Shown here: one piece after another, positions 17,388-26,457 of the stretch
Layout: every line of letters starts with the position of its first letter
Numbering within the stretch: the first letter of the stretch is position 1
From: Chloroflexi bacterium OLB13
GTDB lineage: Bacteria > Chloroflexota > Anaerolineae > Aggregatilineales > Phototrophicaceae
Assembly: GCA_001567485.1 (NCBI GenBank)
Contig: JZRA01000142.1
Span: 62,001-126,000 of the forward strand
Length of the DNA: 64,000 bases
Direction: 5' to 3'
Notes under the pieces: generated by a model
Told to the model about the DNA's origin: nothing
Database searches by the model: none
Seen by the model: the letters and a program-made list of their open reading frames with translations, nothing else
Position numbers and translations under genes: made by a program

Positions 17388-17501
17388 GCGAAGAGGCCCG
17401 CTTTTGTGCGAGTTGCACGAATTGGCGCTAGCCGCTTTCCCGGCGCTAAATTAGAGTCTTGAGAGTCTTCGTTTACCCATTGCTATGCCGGGGATCTCCC
17501 A

Positions 17502-18524
17502 ATGACCGCCTTACCCGCGCTTGAACGTTTCACGGCCGACACCGACGCCGAATTGTTTCGCATCCCGATGGTCGTGTTCCCCAACGGCTTCATCGCCTAC
17601 AGCTATCTTTTGCTGGGCCAAGGCGCGCCAACATTGATCGACTGTGGAAGCGGATTTCCCGACAGCGACAAGCACCTGATCGACGGCTTGAACGCTATCG
17701 CGGATGAGTTCCGCGTGCCGTTTGCGCTGCCGGACATCGAGCGTATCTTCATCACACACGGACATATCGACCATTTCGGCGGCGTCGCCAACATCGCCGA
17801 GCTGGCCGACGCGGCCGTGGGCGTGCACGAATTGGATCGGCGCGTACTGACCAATTACGAAGAGCGCGTTGTGATCGCCACGAAGGATTTGCGCGTGTAC
17901 CTCGAACGCGCCGGCATCGAGCCGGAAGCACGCCAAAGCCTGATCGAGATGTACGGGTTCGCCAAGCGGCATGTCCGGTCGGTGCCGGTCGCCTTCCATC
18001 TTGACGAAGATGAGCCGATCGACGGCATGTCGTTCATCCACGCCCCCGGCCACTGCCCCGGTCAGGTGTGCATCCGCATCGGCGACATCCTCATCAGCGC
18101 CGACCATGTGTTGAGCCACACCACCCCGCATCAAGCGCCGGAGAGCATCACGCACTACACCGGCCTCGGCCACTACCGCGAGGCGCTGCGCAAGGTCGCC
18201 AAATTGGACGGGATCCGTGTCGCGCTCGGCGGGCACGAAGACCCGATCTACAACCTGCCTGAGCGCATCGCGGACATCCTCGCCAGCCACGACCGCAAGC
18301 TGAACCGCGTGCTGGACATCGTGCGCGATGCAGGCGAACCGGTCACGATCAATCAGATCACACAAACGATGTATCCGGACAAGCACGGCTACAACATCTT
18401 GCTCGCGCTTGAGGAAGCCGGCGCGCACATCGAGTACCTGTATCAGCACGGGGCGCTCTCGGTCGCCAACCTGCGTGAAGTCGAGGCTGAAGACAACCCG
18501 GCGCTCAAATATGTTGCGTCGTAG
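17502..18524 (+). CDS. metallo-beta-lactamase-fold hydrolase
   Basis: 340 residues. The metal-binding set is complete: THGHIDHFGG (HxHxDH), APGHCPGQ (third His), SADHVLSHTTP (bridging Asp) and LGGHEDPI (fourth His). The C-terminal 80 residues form a helical winged-helix-like tail (ITQTMYPDKHGYNILLALEEAGAHIEYL), as in the LACTB2/RNase Z-like hydrolase group. Likely substrates are thioesters, lactones or phosphodiesters; none can be chosen from sequence. It is transcribed divergently from sugar ABC operon 1 and in the same direction as operon 2. Confidence 0.85.
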   Translation: MTALPALERFTADTDAELFRIPMVVFPNGFIAYSYLLLGQGAPTLIDCGSGFPDSDKHLIDGLNAIADEFRVPFALPDIERIFITHGHIDHFGGVANIAELADAAVGVHELDRRVLTNYEERVVIATKDLRVYLERAGIEPEARQSLIEMYGFAKRHVRSVPVAFHLDEDEPIDGMSFIHAPGHCPGQVCIRIGDILISADHVLSHTTPHQAPESITHYTGLGHYREALRKVAKLDGIRVALGGHEDPIYNLPERIADILASHDRKLNRVLDIVRDAGEPVTINQITQTMYPDKHGYNILLALEEAGAHIEYLYQHGALSVANLREVEAEDNPALKYVAS

Positions 18525-18658
18525 TTTAAGGGAATGTAAAATGTACCCGCCTGACGTTTAACATTGATGTGCCTCTCGGCTTAAAGACGTTCCACTCTAA
18601 TGGAAAACGTCAGGGAGAAGACCTGACATTAGGTTGTTTGCAAAGGAGAAAGTTCCAC

Positions 18659-20020
18659 ATGTCTCGCAGAAGTATGCTGTTGGCGGCATTGACCGTCATC
18701 ATGGCTTTGGTCGCGCTCGCACCGGCCATGGCGCAGGACAAGATTCAGATCCCGGTGTGGATCGCGTTTACCGACAGCCGCCTCGACTGGTCGCGCGAAC
18801 GCGCCGCGGAGTTCAACGAACTGTTCCCGCAGTACGAAGTCACCATTGAGGGTTACGCTGACTACGAATCGATCTTCGCGGCGGCCAGCCTCGCCTTCGA
18901 GCAGGGCACGCAGCCCGCAATCGTTCAGTACTTCGAGGCCGCGACGCAGGACGCCCGTGACGCTGGTTTCGAGGGCAACCCGCAGTTCAAGAGCGTGGCC
19001 GAAGCCTTCGGTGATCGCACCGAGGTCAACGGCCTGCCGGTGAATTTCGACGACTTCGTCGACGCCGCGCGCAACTACTACACGCTGGACGGCAGCTTCA
19101 CGTCGTTCCCGTGGAACACCTCGTCGGCGATCATGTTCAGCAACAAGACCATGCTGGAAGCGGCCGGTGTCGAGGGTATCCCGGCGACGTGGGCTGAGGT
19201 CGATGCTGCCTGCGAAAAGATCATGGCGATGGAGAACGCACCCGCCAACTGCATCACGTGGCCGAACCACGGCTGGTTCTTCGAGCAGGCCGTCGCCATG
19301 CAGGGCGCGGATCTGGTCAACAATGGCAACGGCCGTGAGGCCCGCGCGACCGAGACCTTCATCAACAGCGATGCCGCGGTCGCTTACGTGAGCTGGTGGA
19401 AGGATCTGCAGGACAAGGGCTACTACATCTACACCGGCGCGCAGCGTGACTGGGGCGGCACCTACAACGCCTTTGTCGCCGGGCAGGTGGCGATGCTGCT
19501 CTACTCGTCGTCGGACACTACCGCGCTCACCAATGACGGCGCTGCGGCAGGTTTCGATGTTGTCGCCAGCTTCTACCCGCACAATCAGGATGTCGAGTAT
19601 GCCGGCAACCTGATCGGCGGCGCCAGCCTGTGGCTGAGCAACGACCTGTCGACCGAGGTCGAGGACGGCGCGTTGACCTTCCTGCTGTACTTCACCAACA
19701 CCGAAAACGCGGCGTCGTGGCATCAGTTCACGGGGTACGTGCCCATCACCAAGTCGGCCATCGCCCTGCTTGAGTCCGAGGGCTGGTACGAGGAGAACCC
19801 GAACAGCTTGGTCGCCAGCGATCAGCTCGCCGCCGCGATCCCCAGCAGCGCGACCGCCGGCGCTATCGTCGGCGCGTTCCCGGCCATCCGCAACCACGTC
19901 ACCAACGCCATTGAGCAGGTGCTCGTGAACGGCCGCGATGTCACCGAAGCCCTGACCGAAGCCAAGGAACTGGCGGACGAAACGCTCGCGGAATACAACC
20001 TGCTATACGCAGGCGAATAG
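18659..20020 (+). CDS. extracellular sugar-binding protein, ABC operon 2
   Basis: 453 residues with a Sec signal (MSRRSMLLAALTVIMALVALAPAMAQ) lacking a lipobox. The mature part is a UgpB/MalE-type family 1 binding protein: RERAAEFNELFPQYEVTIEGYADYE, FPWNTSSAIMFSNKTMLEAAGVEGIPATWAE, and GGASLWLSNDLSTEVEDGALTFL. A glycerol-3-phosphate or oligosaccharide ligand is possible. ATG 18659 follows AAAGGAG; an upstream in-frame ATG at 18569 gives a non-signal N-terminus. A small inverted repeat (18609-18614 and 18622-18627) lies in the leader. Confidence 0.88.
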   Translation: MSRRSMLLAALTVIMALVALAPAMAQDKIQIPVWIAFTDSRLDWSRERAAEFNELFPQYEVTIEGYADYESIFAAASLAFEQGTQPAIVQYFEAATQDARDAGFEGNPQFKSVAEAFGDRTEVNGLPVNFDDFVDAARNYYTLDGSFTSFPWNTSSAIMFSNKTMLEAAGVEGIPATWAEVDAACEKIMAMENAPANCITWPNHGWFFEQAVAMQGADLVNNGNGREARATETFINSDAAVAYVSWWKDLQDKGYYIYTGAQRDWGGTYNAFVAGQVAMLLYSSSDTTALTNDGAAAGFDVVASFYPHNQDVEYAGNLIGGASLWLSNDLSTEVEDGALTFLLYFTNTENAASWHQFTGYVPITKSAIALLESEGWYEENPNSLVASDQLAAAIPSSATAGAIVGAFPAIRNHVTNAIEQVLVNGRDVTEALTEAKELADETLAEYNLLYAGE

Positions 20021-20051
20021 CCCCGCGCGTGAGAGGCTAATCTGAAATCCG

Positions 20052-20082
20052 CCTCGGGGTGAGACAAACGCTCACCCCGAGG
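20052..20082. promoter_or_regulatory. strong hairpin between binding-protein and permease genes, operon 2
   Basis: Perfect 12-bp stem (20052-20063 with 20071-20082) and 7-nt loop in the 85-nt gap between the binding-protein stop and the permease start. It is followed by a weak T-rich stretch. Same position as the hairpin in operon 1. Confidence 0.65.
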
Positions 20083-20105
20083 TCGTTTACGCTGAGGATG
20101 AAGGA

Positions 20106-21305
20106 ATGCTCCCGCCAGAACTCATCGTCTTGATCAGCATCGCAGCGCCTGCACTCGTAGGGGCAGCATGGCTGTATCGCGGCTCGCGGACGCTCTCCGC
20201 AGGTTTCATCGGCGTGATTGCCGGTGGCATCGGCGGTGCGCTGTTCATGGTGCCGCTTAACTACTGTACGTTCGAGGCAGACCGAACCAGCACCGATGTC
20301 GCGTTCGGCGTGTTTCTCATTGCGCTCGGCGCGGTGATCGGAATCGCCGTTGGCGCGGGCGTGAATCGAATCGTCGGATCCGGCAAGGGGATCAGTTCCC
20401 TGACCAGCGAACAGAACACGGCTGGCACGTTCAAGGGGACGGTCATTCCGTTCGCCCTGCTCGCGCCCACACTGGTGATCCTCGCCCTGTTTCTATATGC
20501 TCCGGCGCTCGACAACCTGCGCCTATCGACGCTTTTAGCACGGCTGGGCACGGATCGAACAGCGTTCGTCTGCGTCGACAACTTCACCAAGCTGCTCGAA
20601 CCTCGCCAAAATTACGGCCAAACGTTATACGCGACCTTCTTGATCTCGTTCTTTACGGTCATCATTGGGCTGGCGATCTCGCTGATGATCGCATACGTCG
20701 CGTATCAACCGGTGCGCGGCGCAAGTATTTATCGCACGCTGCTCATCTGGCCGTATGCCATCAGTCCACCCGTCGCCGGCATCATCTTCGGCATGGTGTT
20801 CAATGAGGGGGCCGGCATCATGAACCACCTCATTCGATCCGGTGGAGGAGTCCCGGTTCAATGGCTGCAAAGCGCCTCCATCGCGCCGTGGACGATCATC
20901 GCCGCCAGCGTGTGGAAGTCGATGGGATTCAACATCCTGTTCTACATCGCTGGCCTGCAAAACGTGCCCAAAGACCTAATCGAAGCGGCGGCTATCGACG
21001 GAGCCAATTTCGTGGTGCGGTTCCGCCGCGTGATCATCCCGATGCTCTCGCCGATCACGTTCTTCCTAATCATCACCAACATCACCTACGCGTTCTTCGA
21101 GACGTACGGCACCATCGACTTCCTAACGCGAGGTGGGCCGGCCGGCGCGACGTCCACCATGATCTATCGGATCGTAGACAACGGGTTAAACCAGCGCGAT
21201 CTCGGATCGGCGGCGGCGCAGTCGTTGATTCTCTTCAGCCTCGTCATCATCATCACGCTGATTCAGTTCCGCACCAGCGGCCGGCGTGTAACCTACGGGC
21301 GGTAA
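20106..21305 (+). CDS. carbohydrate ABC transporter permease (UgpA/MalF type) with extra N-terminal membrane domain
   Basis: 399 residues. The last ~290 are a standard UgpA-like permease, with the EAA loop DLIEAAAIDGANFVVRFRRVIIPMLSPIT. The first ~105 residues add about three hydrophobic segments (ELIVLISIAAPALVGAAWLY; GFIGVIAGGIGGALFMVPL; GVFLIALGAVIGIAVGAGV) that are not part of the family core. The added part looks like a small DUF-type membrane module; its function is unknown. The next permease starts 3 nt downstream. Confidence 0.87.
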   Translation: MLPPELIVLISIAAPALVGAAWLYRGSRTLSAGFIGVIAGGIGGALFMVPLNYCTFEADRTSTDVAFGVFLIALGAVIGIAVGAGVNRIVGSGKGISSLTSEQNTAGTFKGTVIPFALLAPTLVILALFLYAPALDNLRLSTLLARLGTDRTAFVCVDNFTKLLEPRQNYGQTLYATFLISFFTVIIGLAISLMIAYVAYQPVRGASIYRTLLIWPYAISPPVAGIIFGMVFNEGAGIMNHLIRSGGGVPVQWLQSASIAPWTIIAASVWKSMGFNILFYIAGLQNVPKDLIEAAAIDGANFVVRFRRVIIPMLSPITFFLIITNITYAFFETYGTIDFLTRGGPAGATSTMIYRIVDNGLNQRDLGSAAAQSLILFSLVIIITLIQFRTSGRRVTYGR

Positions 21306-21308
21306 CTT

Positions 21309-22205
21309 ATGGCTGAGCTTTCCCGCCAAATAGGGACTGTTGCCCCACACGACCGCACGACTTCACTGACTGGCCCGCCATCGTGGAAGCGGTTCGTCCC
21401 GGAGCGCTGGTATGCGCACGTCATCTTGTGGATCGCCTGTCTGCTGATCGGGTTCCCGCTGCTATATGCCGCGCTGGTGAGCACGCAGAACAACGCACAG
21501 GTCGCCAACTTCGTCCTGTCCCCCGGCAGTTCGTTCGCCGAGAACTTCCAGCAGGTGATGGTCAACCGCTATCTCGGCGAATATATGCTCAACACGATTT
21601 CGCTGGCGGTGGTCATCACCATCGGCAAGACCATCCTCTCGCTGCTGTCGGGGCTGGCGTTCGTTTACTTCCGGTTCCCCGGCAAGTGGATCGTGTTCGG
21701 GTTCGTGCTCGCCACGTTGATGATGCCGACTGAAATCCTGATTATCGGCTTGTACCGCTACGTGAGTGGAACGCTCGGATGGGGCGGCACGTTTCAAGCG
21801 CTCGCCGTGCCGTTTCTCGCCAGCGCCACCGGCACGTTCCTGTTTCGTCAGCACTTCTCGAACCTGCCTGCCGAGCTGAGCGAAGCGGCGCAGATGGATG
21901 GGGCCAATCCGCTTCAGTTCTTGTGGCGCGTGCTGATCCCCATGAGCTGGAACACTATCGGCGCGCTCGCGGTCATCCAGTTTGTGTATTCGTGGAACAT
22001 GTACCTGTGGCCGCAGCTTATCATGCAGGGTGGCGACTTTCAGGTCGTCCAAGTGGGCTTGCGTACCCTGCTGGCCGTTGATACCAGCATCGCCTATGGC
22101 CCGCTGATGCTCGGCGCGGTGATCGCCAGCATCCCACCCGTGATCGTGTTCATCATCCTGCAGAAGCAGTTTATGAGCGGCTTCCAGATCACGACGGACA
22201 AATAG
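21309..22205 (+). CDS. carbohydrate ABC transporter permease (UgpE/MalG type)
   Basis: 298 residues, six predicted membrane helices. The EAA loop reads LPAELSEAAQMDGANPLQFLWRVLIPMSW. A hydrophilic N-terminal tail of about 35 residues precedes helix 1. It completes the transmembrane part of importer 2; like operon 1, no ATPase is encoded here, so an ATPase such as that at 60485 would have to serve it. Confidence 0.9.
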   Translation: MAELSRQIGTVAPHDRTTSLTGPPSWKRFVPERWYAHVILWIACLLIGFPLLYAALVSTQNNAQVANFVLSPGSSFAENFQQVMVNRYLGEYMLNTISLAVVITIGKTILSLLSGLAFVYFRFPGKWIVFGFVLATLMMPTEILIIGLYRYVSGTLGWGGTFQALAVPFLASATGTFLFRQHFSNLPAELSEAAQMDGANPLQFLWRVLIPMSWNTIGALAVIQFVYSWNMYLWPQLIMQGGDFQVVQVGLRTLLAVDTSIAYGPLMLGAVIASIPPVIVFIILQKQFMSGFQITTDK

Positions 22206-22219
22206 GGCCGGGTAACGAC

Positions 22220-23311
22220 ATGCGGCGGCGGGTCGCTTCGATGGCAGCGCTCGCCGCCGTGTTCATCACGACCGCCTCGCAGCCGTGGCGCGCGCTGTCC
22301 CTGCAAACCTGCACATCGGCCGAACGCGATGCGATCTTCGCGCAAGTTCCCGATTACACACCGAGCCAAACCGCGGAATTCGTCCGGCTAACCGATGGTC
22401 GATTCACGGTCGGCAGCGAGCCGTTCGACGTGCACGGCGTGAACTACTACCCCGCCCGCTTCCCGTGGCGGCGTTTCCTGACGGCCGAACTCGACGACGT
22501 CCGCCGCGAGTTTGCCCTGCTCTCCGGCGCCGGTTTCAACACCCTGCGACTGTTCCTGTGGCATGAGGCGCTGTTTCAGTGCGAGGCCGACGGCGCTGTT
22601 CCCGAACCGCAGGGGATGCTCAAGCTCGATGCGTTGATCGGGTTGGCCGCCGATCACGGATTCCGGCTGATCCTCACCCTGCACGACCTGCCCGACCTCG
22701 ACCATTACCGTCTCTACGACGATCACGCCCATACGCGCGCGCAGACCGAGTACCTCGCCCACCGCTATCGGGACGAGCGCGCCATCCTCGCGTGGGATTT
22801 GCGCAACGAGGGCGATATCGACTACGGCAGTCAGGCCGCTTTCGGTGGGCGGTTTCCGCGCCGCGCGGTGCTGGATTGGCTCGGTCGAACAGCGACAATT
22901 GTCCGTGACAGCGCGCCGGAACATCTCGTCACCGCAGGGTGGCTGTATCACGCCGAGGACACCGCGCCTTACGTCGACTTCATCAGCTTCCATCACTGGG
23001 GGGACACCGCCGACCTTGAGCGCCGGACCCTCGATCTGCGCGCCCGAACCGGCTTGCCGATCCTGCTGCAAGAGGTCGGCTACAGCACGTTCGATCGCAG
23101 CGAGGCGGAGCAGGCGCGCCTGCTCCGGTCGGCGCTGAACACGGCGGAACGCGCCGGTCTGCTGGGTTGGATGGTGTGGGCGGCGTTCGACTTCCCGCCG
23201 GACGTCACGTGTTATCCCGCCCCGTGCCTGAGCGCGCTGAACGCCGAACACTTCTTCGGACTGTGGAGCGCGGAACACCAGCCCAAAGCCGCAGTCGACG
23301 CCGTGCGCTGA
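22220..23311 (+). CDS. secreted GH5-like glycoside hydrolase
   Basis: 363 residues. A signal-like N-terminus (MRRRVASMAALAAVFITTAS) is followed by a TIM-barrel glycosidase. FDVHGVNYYPARFPWRRF opens the barrel, LILTLHDLPD gives strand 3, AWDLRNEGDIDYG carries the acid/base Asn-Glu pair near residue 199, ISFHHWGD the conserved His, and LPILLQEVGYS the nucleophile Glu near 285. This resembles clan GH-A, mannanase/cellulase-like (GH5). It lies 14 nt after the permease gene, so it may process the glycan imported by operon 2. Confidence 0.78.
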   Translation: MRRRVASMAALAAVFITTASQPWRALSLQTCTSAERDAIFAQVPDYTPSQTAEFVRLTDGRFTVGSEPFDVHGVNYYPARFPWRRFLTAELDDVRREFALLSGAGFNTLRLFLWHEALFQCEADGAVPEPQGMLKLDALIGLAADHGFRLILTLHDLPDLDHYRLYDDHAHTRAQTEYLAHRYRDERAILAWDLRNEGDIDYGSQAAFGGRFPRRAVLDWLGRTATIVRDSAPEHLVTAGWLYHAEDTAPYVDFISFHHWGDTADLERRTLDLRARTGLPILLQEVGYSTFDRSEAEQARLLRSALNTAERAGLLGWMVWAAFDFPPDVTCYPAPCLSALNAEHFFGLWSAEHQPKAAVDAVR

Positions 23312-23377
23312 CGGGGCGGGTCACATGCTGTACAATGGCTATCCAGTACGTTTGCACTCCATAAGCGACCGGAATTC

Positions 23378-25453
23378 ATGGCTTTCGAGTATGAAGCCCT
23401 CGTTGGGCACTTGAATATCGTCGGAGGGCGCGCCGTGAGCGCCAACCCACCCGGCCAGATTATCGAGGTTGCCCCGGCCAAGGCGGCGCGCGGCCGCGAA
23501 GTCGATACGTTCTTCGCGCTCGTGCTGCCGGCCGGCTCGCATGTCGCGCCTGCGTCGTTTTATGAGAACATGGCGCAGCTTGCGGCCGAAAAGTACTTCG
23601 AGAGCGCCGGCAGCGTGACCGCGGCCCTGCGCGAAGTCCTGACCTTCCTGAACCAGAACCTCAACGATCACAACCGGCAGCAGCCCGGTCAACCGTTTGT
23701 CGCGGATATGACGTGCGCGGTGCTGCGCGGCGAAGACCTCATCATCGCGCGGGTCGGCGGGGCGGTGGCGGGGCTGTGGGTAGAAGGCGTTCTCACCCTG
23801 CTGCCTGATAGTCTCCCGCGTGAGGTTCCCGCCGCGCTGGGCGCCGCGCACATGCCGGAGATCAAGCTGACGCGGCACCGAGTGGCGACCAACACCCGCC
23901 TGATGCTGGCCGACCATCACCTGCTCGAACTCAACCCGGAGCGCGTCGCGCTGGCGCTGGGCGAGTTGGGGTTAGACCTCGCGCTCGTGCGCATGAAAGA
24001 AAACGCGCTGCTCACCCTGACGCTGACGCTGGTCGAGTTCGTCCCGCCTGAGATGCCCAGTCCGCCCGCCGTGCCGGAAGGCGAATCGAGCGTAGCTGTT
24101 CAACAAGCAGTGCGCGGCGCGGAAACGGGAGCGCGCGCCCAAGCGTCCTCGGCCGGGTTGGGCTTCGTGTTCCTCGGCATCTGGCGCGTGATCGGCGGCG
24201 TCGCTGGCGCGATCGGCCGCGCGCTCGGGCTTATCAGCACGGGGATCGACAAAACGTTTGGCCCCGATCCAGACGGCCGCAAACGCTGGTTTCAATCGTC
24301 GTTGGTCACCGGCGCGGCGGTGTTCATCCCGGTGCTGGTCGTCGGGCTGGTCGTGGCGTTGTGGCTGGGCGGGACGGGCCGTTCGGAGTTCGAGTTGTGC
24401 TACGCCGAGGCGACCAATCTCAGCGAGATCGCGCGGACGGTGCCGAGCAGCAACCCGGAGAGCCTGCGATCAGCGTGGTCGGCCGTCCTCACCGTGGCGA
24501 ACCGCTGCCTGACGCTGCGTGCGGACGACGAGGACTCGACGCGTATCCGGCGCGAGGCGCAGGGTGTGATCGACTCGCTGGATCAGATCACACGGCGCGA
24601 CGCCCACCTGCTGCAAAGTCTGCCCGACGCGACTTTTACGCGCATCCTGCTGCAAGGGCTTGACCTTTACGTGCTCGATTCGAGCCGCCAGCGCGTCTAC
24701 ACCACGACCCTGTCGCAGGATGGACTGTCGCTGACCCGCAGCCTGACCCCAATCCTCGACATGAGCCGTGGCGCGAACGTCAACGGATACGTCATCGGCG
24801 ACTTCATCGACATCGGATTCTCGAACTCGACCGATTCGCTGTTTGCGCTCGACACCAACGGCGTGCTGGTGCAGTGCAGGCGGCGGCAAGTTCAGGAATG
24901 TGAGGCCGAGCAGCTTCGCTCGAACGAGGACTGGAGCGATCCGAGCGCGATGGTGATTTGGGGCAGCGACGACCGCATCTACCTGCTCGACGTGCCGGTC
25001 AACCAGATCTGGCGCTACGACAACTCCGGCGGGTCGTATTCCGGCATCGCCAACCCATACTTCGACGGGGCCAATCAAGGGGCGCTGCAGCTTGCCGTGG
25101 ACTTCAAGATCGACCGCGACGGCAACGTGTTCATCCTGCGCTCGGACGGCGTGGTGATTAAGTACTTCCGCGCGCAGATTCAGGAATTTCGGCTCGGCGG
25201 CTTCCCGCCCGGACAGGAACCCAGCAACGGCTCGTCGCTGACCCTCGACGAGGATCCCATCGGCCGCGCATTTTACGTCGCCAGCCCAGCGACCCAAACG
25301 ATTCACGAAATGACGCTCGGCGGCACATTCGACGCCAACATCAAGGCGTCCGACGATACGGTCTTCAGCGCCTTAGGTGGCGTGGCGAGCAACCCTGCCC
25401 AACAGCTTCTCTACGTTGCGTCTGGCAACGGTATCTTCGTCATTCAGAAATGA
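23378..25453 (+). CDS. membrane protein with degenerate PP2C-like domain and C-terminal propeller-like domain
   Basis: 691 residues, not assignable to a named protein. Residues about 1-215 look like a PP2C/SpoIIE-type phosphatase fold (VADMTCAVLRGEDLIIARVGGAVAGLWVEGVLTLLPDS, then ALGAAHMPEIKLTRHRVATNTRLMLAD), but the canonical metal-binding Asp residues are not evident, so it may be non-catalytic. A variable segment leads to a membrane helix at about 310-331 (FIPVLVVGLVVALWLGG). The outer part begins with a helical stretch and continues as repeated strands with NHL/YVTN-like turns (FKIDRDGNVFILRSDGVV, LYVASGNGIFVI). It heads a four-gene group ending at 27440. A sensor linking cytoplasm and surface is a guess. 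Confidence 0.6.
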   Translation: MAFEYEALVGHLNIVGGRAVSANPPGQIIEVAPAKAARGREVDTFFALVLPAGSHVAPASFYENMAQLAAEKYFESAGSVTAALREVLTFLNQNLNDHNRQQPGQPFVADMTCAVLRGEDLIIARVGGAVAGLWVEGVLTLLPDSLPREVPAALGAAHMPEIKLTRHRVATNTRLMLADHHLLELNPERVALALGELGLDLALVRMKENALLTLTLTLVEFVPPEMPSPPAVPEGESSVAVQQAVRGAETGARAQASSAGLGFVFLGIWRVIGGVAGAIGRALGLISTGIDKTFGPDPDGRKRWFQSSLVTGAAVFIPVLVVGLVVALWLGGTGRSEFELCYAEATNLSEIARTVPSSNPESLRSAWSAVLTVANRCLTLRADDEDSTRIRREAQGVIDSLDQITRRDAHLLQSLPDATFTRILLQGLDLYVLDSSRQRVYTTTLSQDGLSLTRSLTPILDMSRGANVNGYVIGDFIDIGFSNSTDSLFALDTNGVLVQCRRRQVQECEAEQLRSNEDWSDPSAMVIWGSDDRIYLLDVPVNQIWRYDNSGGSYSGIANPYFDGANQGALQLAVDFKIDRDGNVFILRSDGVVIKYFRAQIQEFRLGGFPPGQEPSNGSSLTLDEDPIGRAFYVASPATQTIHEMTLGGTFDANIKASDDTVFSALGGVASNPAQQLLYVASGNGIFVIQK

Positions 25454-25459
25454 GGCCGC

Positions 25460-25813
25460 ATGTCCGCTAATCCGCAAAACCCGCAAAGCCCACCCAACGC
25501 GAATCGCCTGCGCATCGACTTCCCGCCCGACTTGAACGCCGAATACGCAAACGCGGCGATCATCAACTCGACGCACAGTGAGATCATCCTCGACTTTCTG
25601 CAAATCCTGCCGAACGACCCGCGTGGGCGCGTGCGTGCCCGGATCGCCATGACGCCAGCCAACGCCAAGCTGCTGCTGCGCGCGCTGCAAGACCGGATCG
25701 CGCATTTCGAAAAGACGCAGGGTGAGATCACATTACCACAGCGGCCGCCCTCGTTGGCCGATCAGTTGTTCAACCTCGGCAGTGAGAATCCCGACCCCAA
25801 CGAACCGAAGTAG
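25460..25813 (+). CDS. DUF3467 family protein
   Basis: 117 residues. The core AEYANAAIINSTHSEIILDFLQILPNDP with RARIAMTPANAKLLLRALQDRIAHFEKTQGEI matches the DUF3467 pattern (YaNav..s..Ef.lDF..., R...sP..AKrL..aL). Members are small cytosolic proteins of unknown function. A GAGG site precedes ATG 25460, which lies 6 nt after the previous stop, so translation is probably linked. The C-terminal 25 residues are Pro/Asn-rich. Confidence 0.75.
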   Translation: MSANPQNPQSPPNANRLRIDFPPDLNAEYANAAIINSTHSEIILDFLQILPNDPRGRVRARIAMTPANAKLLLRALQDRIAHFEKTQGEITLPQRPPSLADQLFNLGSENPDPNEPK

Positions 25814-25821
25814 GCGCTTGA

Positions 25822-26457
25822 ATGGACAACCTCGGCGACATCACAGAGTCCCTACGCGGTGCGATGGCGGCCCGCACCGCCGCCCGTGACGCCGCCCTTG
25901 CCGCCTCGCGCGAGCTGATCCGCCACTGTTCGGGCTGCATCCGCGCCGCCCATCGGCGTGAGTGGGATCAGGTCGATGCGCAGTTGGGGGTCATCGCCGC
26001 CGATGCCGCGACGCTGCGCGCTGGCCTCGCCGAGTATCCGGAGCTGTATCACAGCGGCTATGTGCAGGATGCGCTCAAAGAGGTCGTCGAGGCGCACGCC
26101 GCGTCCGCGATCCTGCGCGGTGAAAGCACGCTGCCGACGCCGGACGCGCTCCACGCCGAACCCGCAACCTACATGCTGGGGCTGGCCGAAGCCGCGACCG
26201 AGCTGCGGCGCGCGATCCTCGATTTGCTGCGACAGTCCGAAGACCATGCGCCAGAAGCGGAACGCCTGCTCGCCGCGATGGACGCCATCTACGACCAGCT
26301 CGTCACATTCGACTTTCCTGAAGCCGTCACGCGCGACCTGCGCCGCCAGACCGACATCGTGCGCGGTGTGCTGGAACGCACGCGCGGCGACCTGACCACC
26401 ACGCTTCAGCAAATCCGGCTGGTCAACGCGCTCAAGCGGTTCGAGGAGAGGATGTGA
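25822..26457 (+). CDS. translin-like protein
   Basis: 211 residues, all helical in appearance. The pattern fits the translin superfamily: an N-terminal helix with RELIRHCSGCIRAAHR, then VQDALKEVVEAHAASAIL, the family hallmark YMLGLAEAATELRRAILDLLR, then FDFPEAVTRDLRRQTDIVRGVLERTRGDLTTTLQQ. Translin family proteins form octameric shells that bind RNA or ssDNA, with RNase activity in the translin-TRAX complex. Whether the TRAX-type catalytic acidic residues are present cannot be settled by eye. It lies 8 nt after the DUF3467 gene and overlaps the next gene by 4 nt. Confidence 0.72.
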   Translation: MDNLGDITESLRGAMAARTAARDAALAASRELIRHCSGCIRAAHRREWDQVDAQLGVIAADAATLRAGLAEYPELYHSGYVQDALKEVVEAHAASAILRGESTLPTPDALHAEPATYMLGLAEAATELRRAILDLLRQSEDHAPEAERLLAAMDAIYDQLVTFDFPEAVTRDLRRQTDIVRGVLERTRGDLTTTLQQIRLVNALKRFEERM

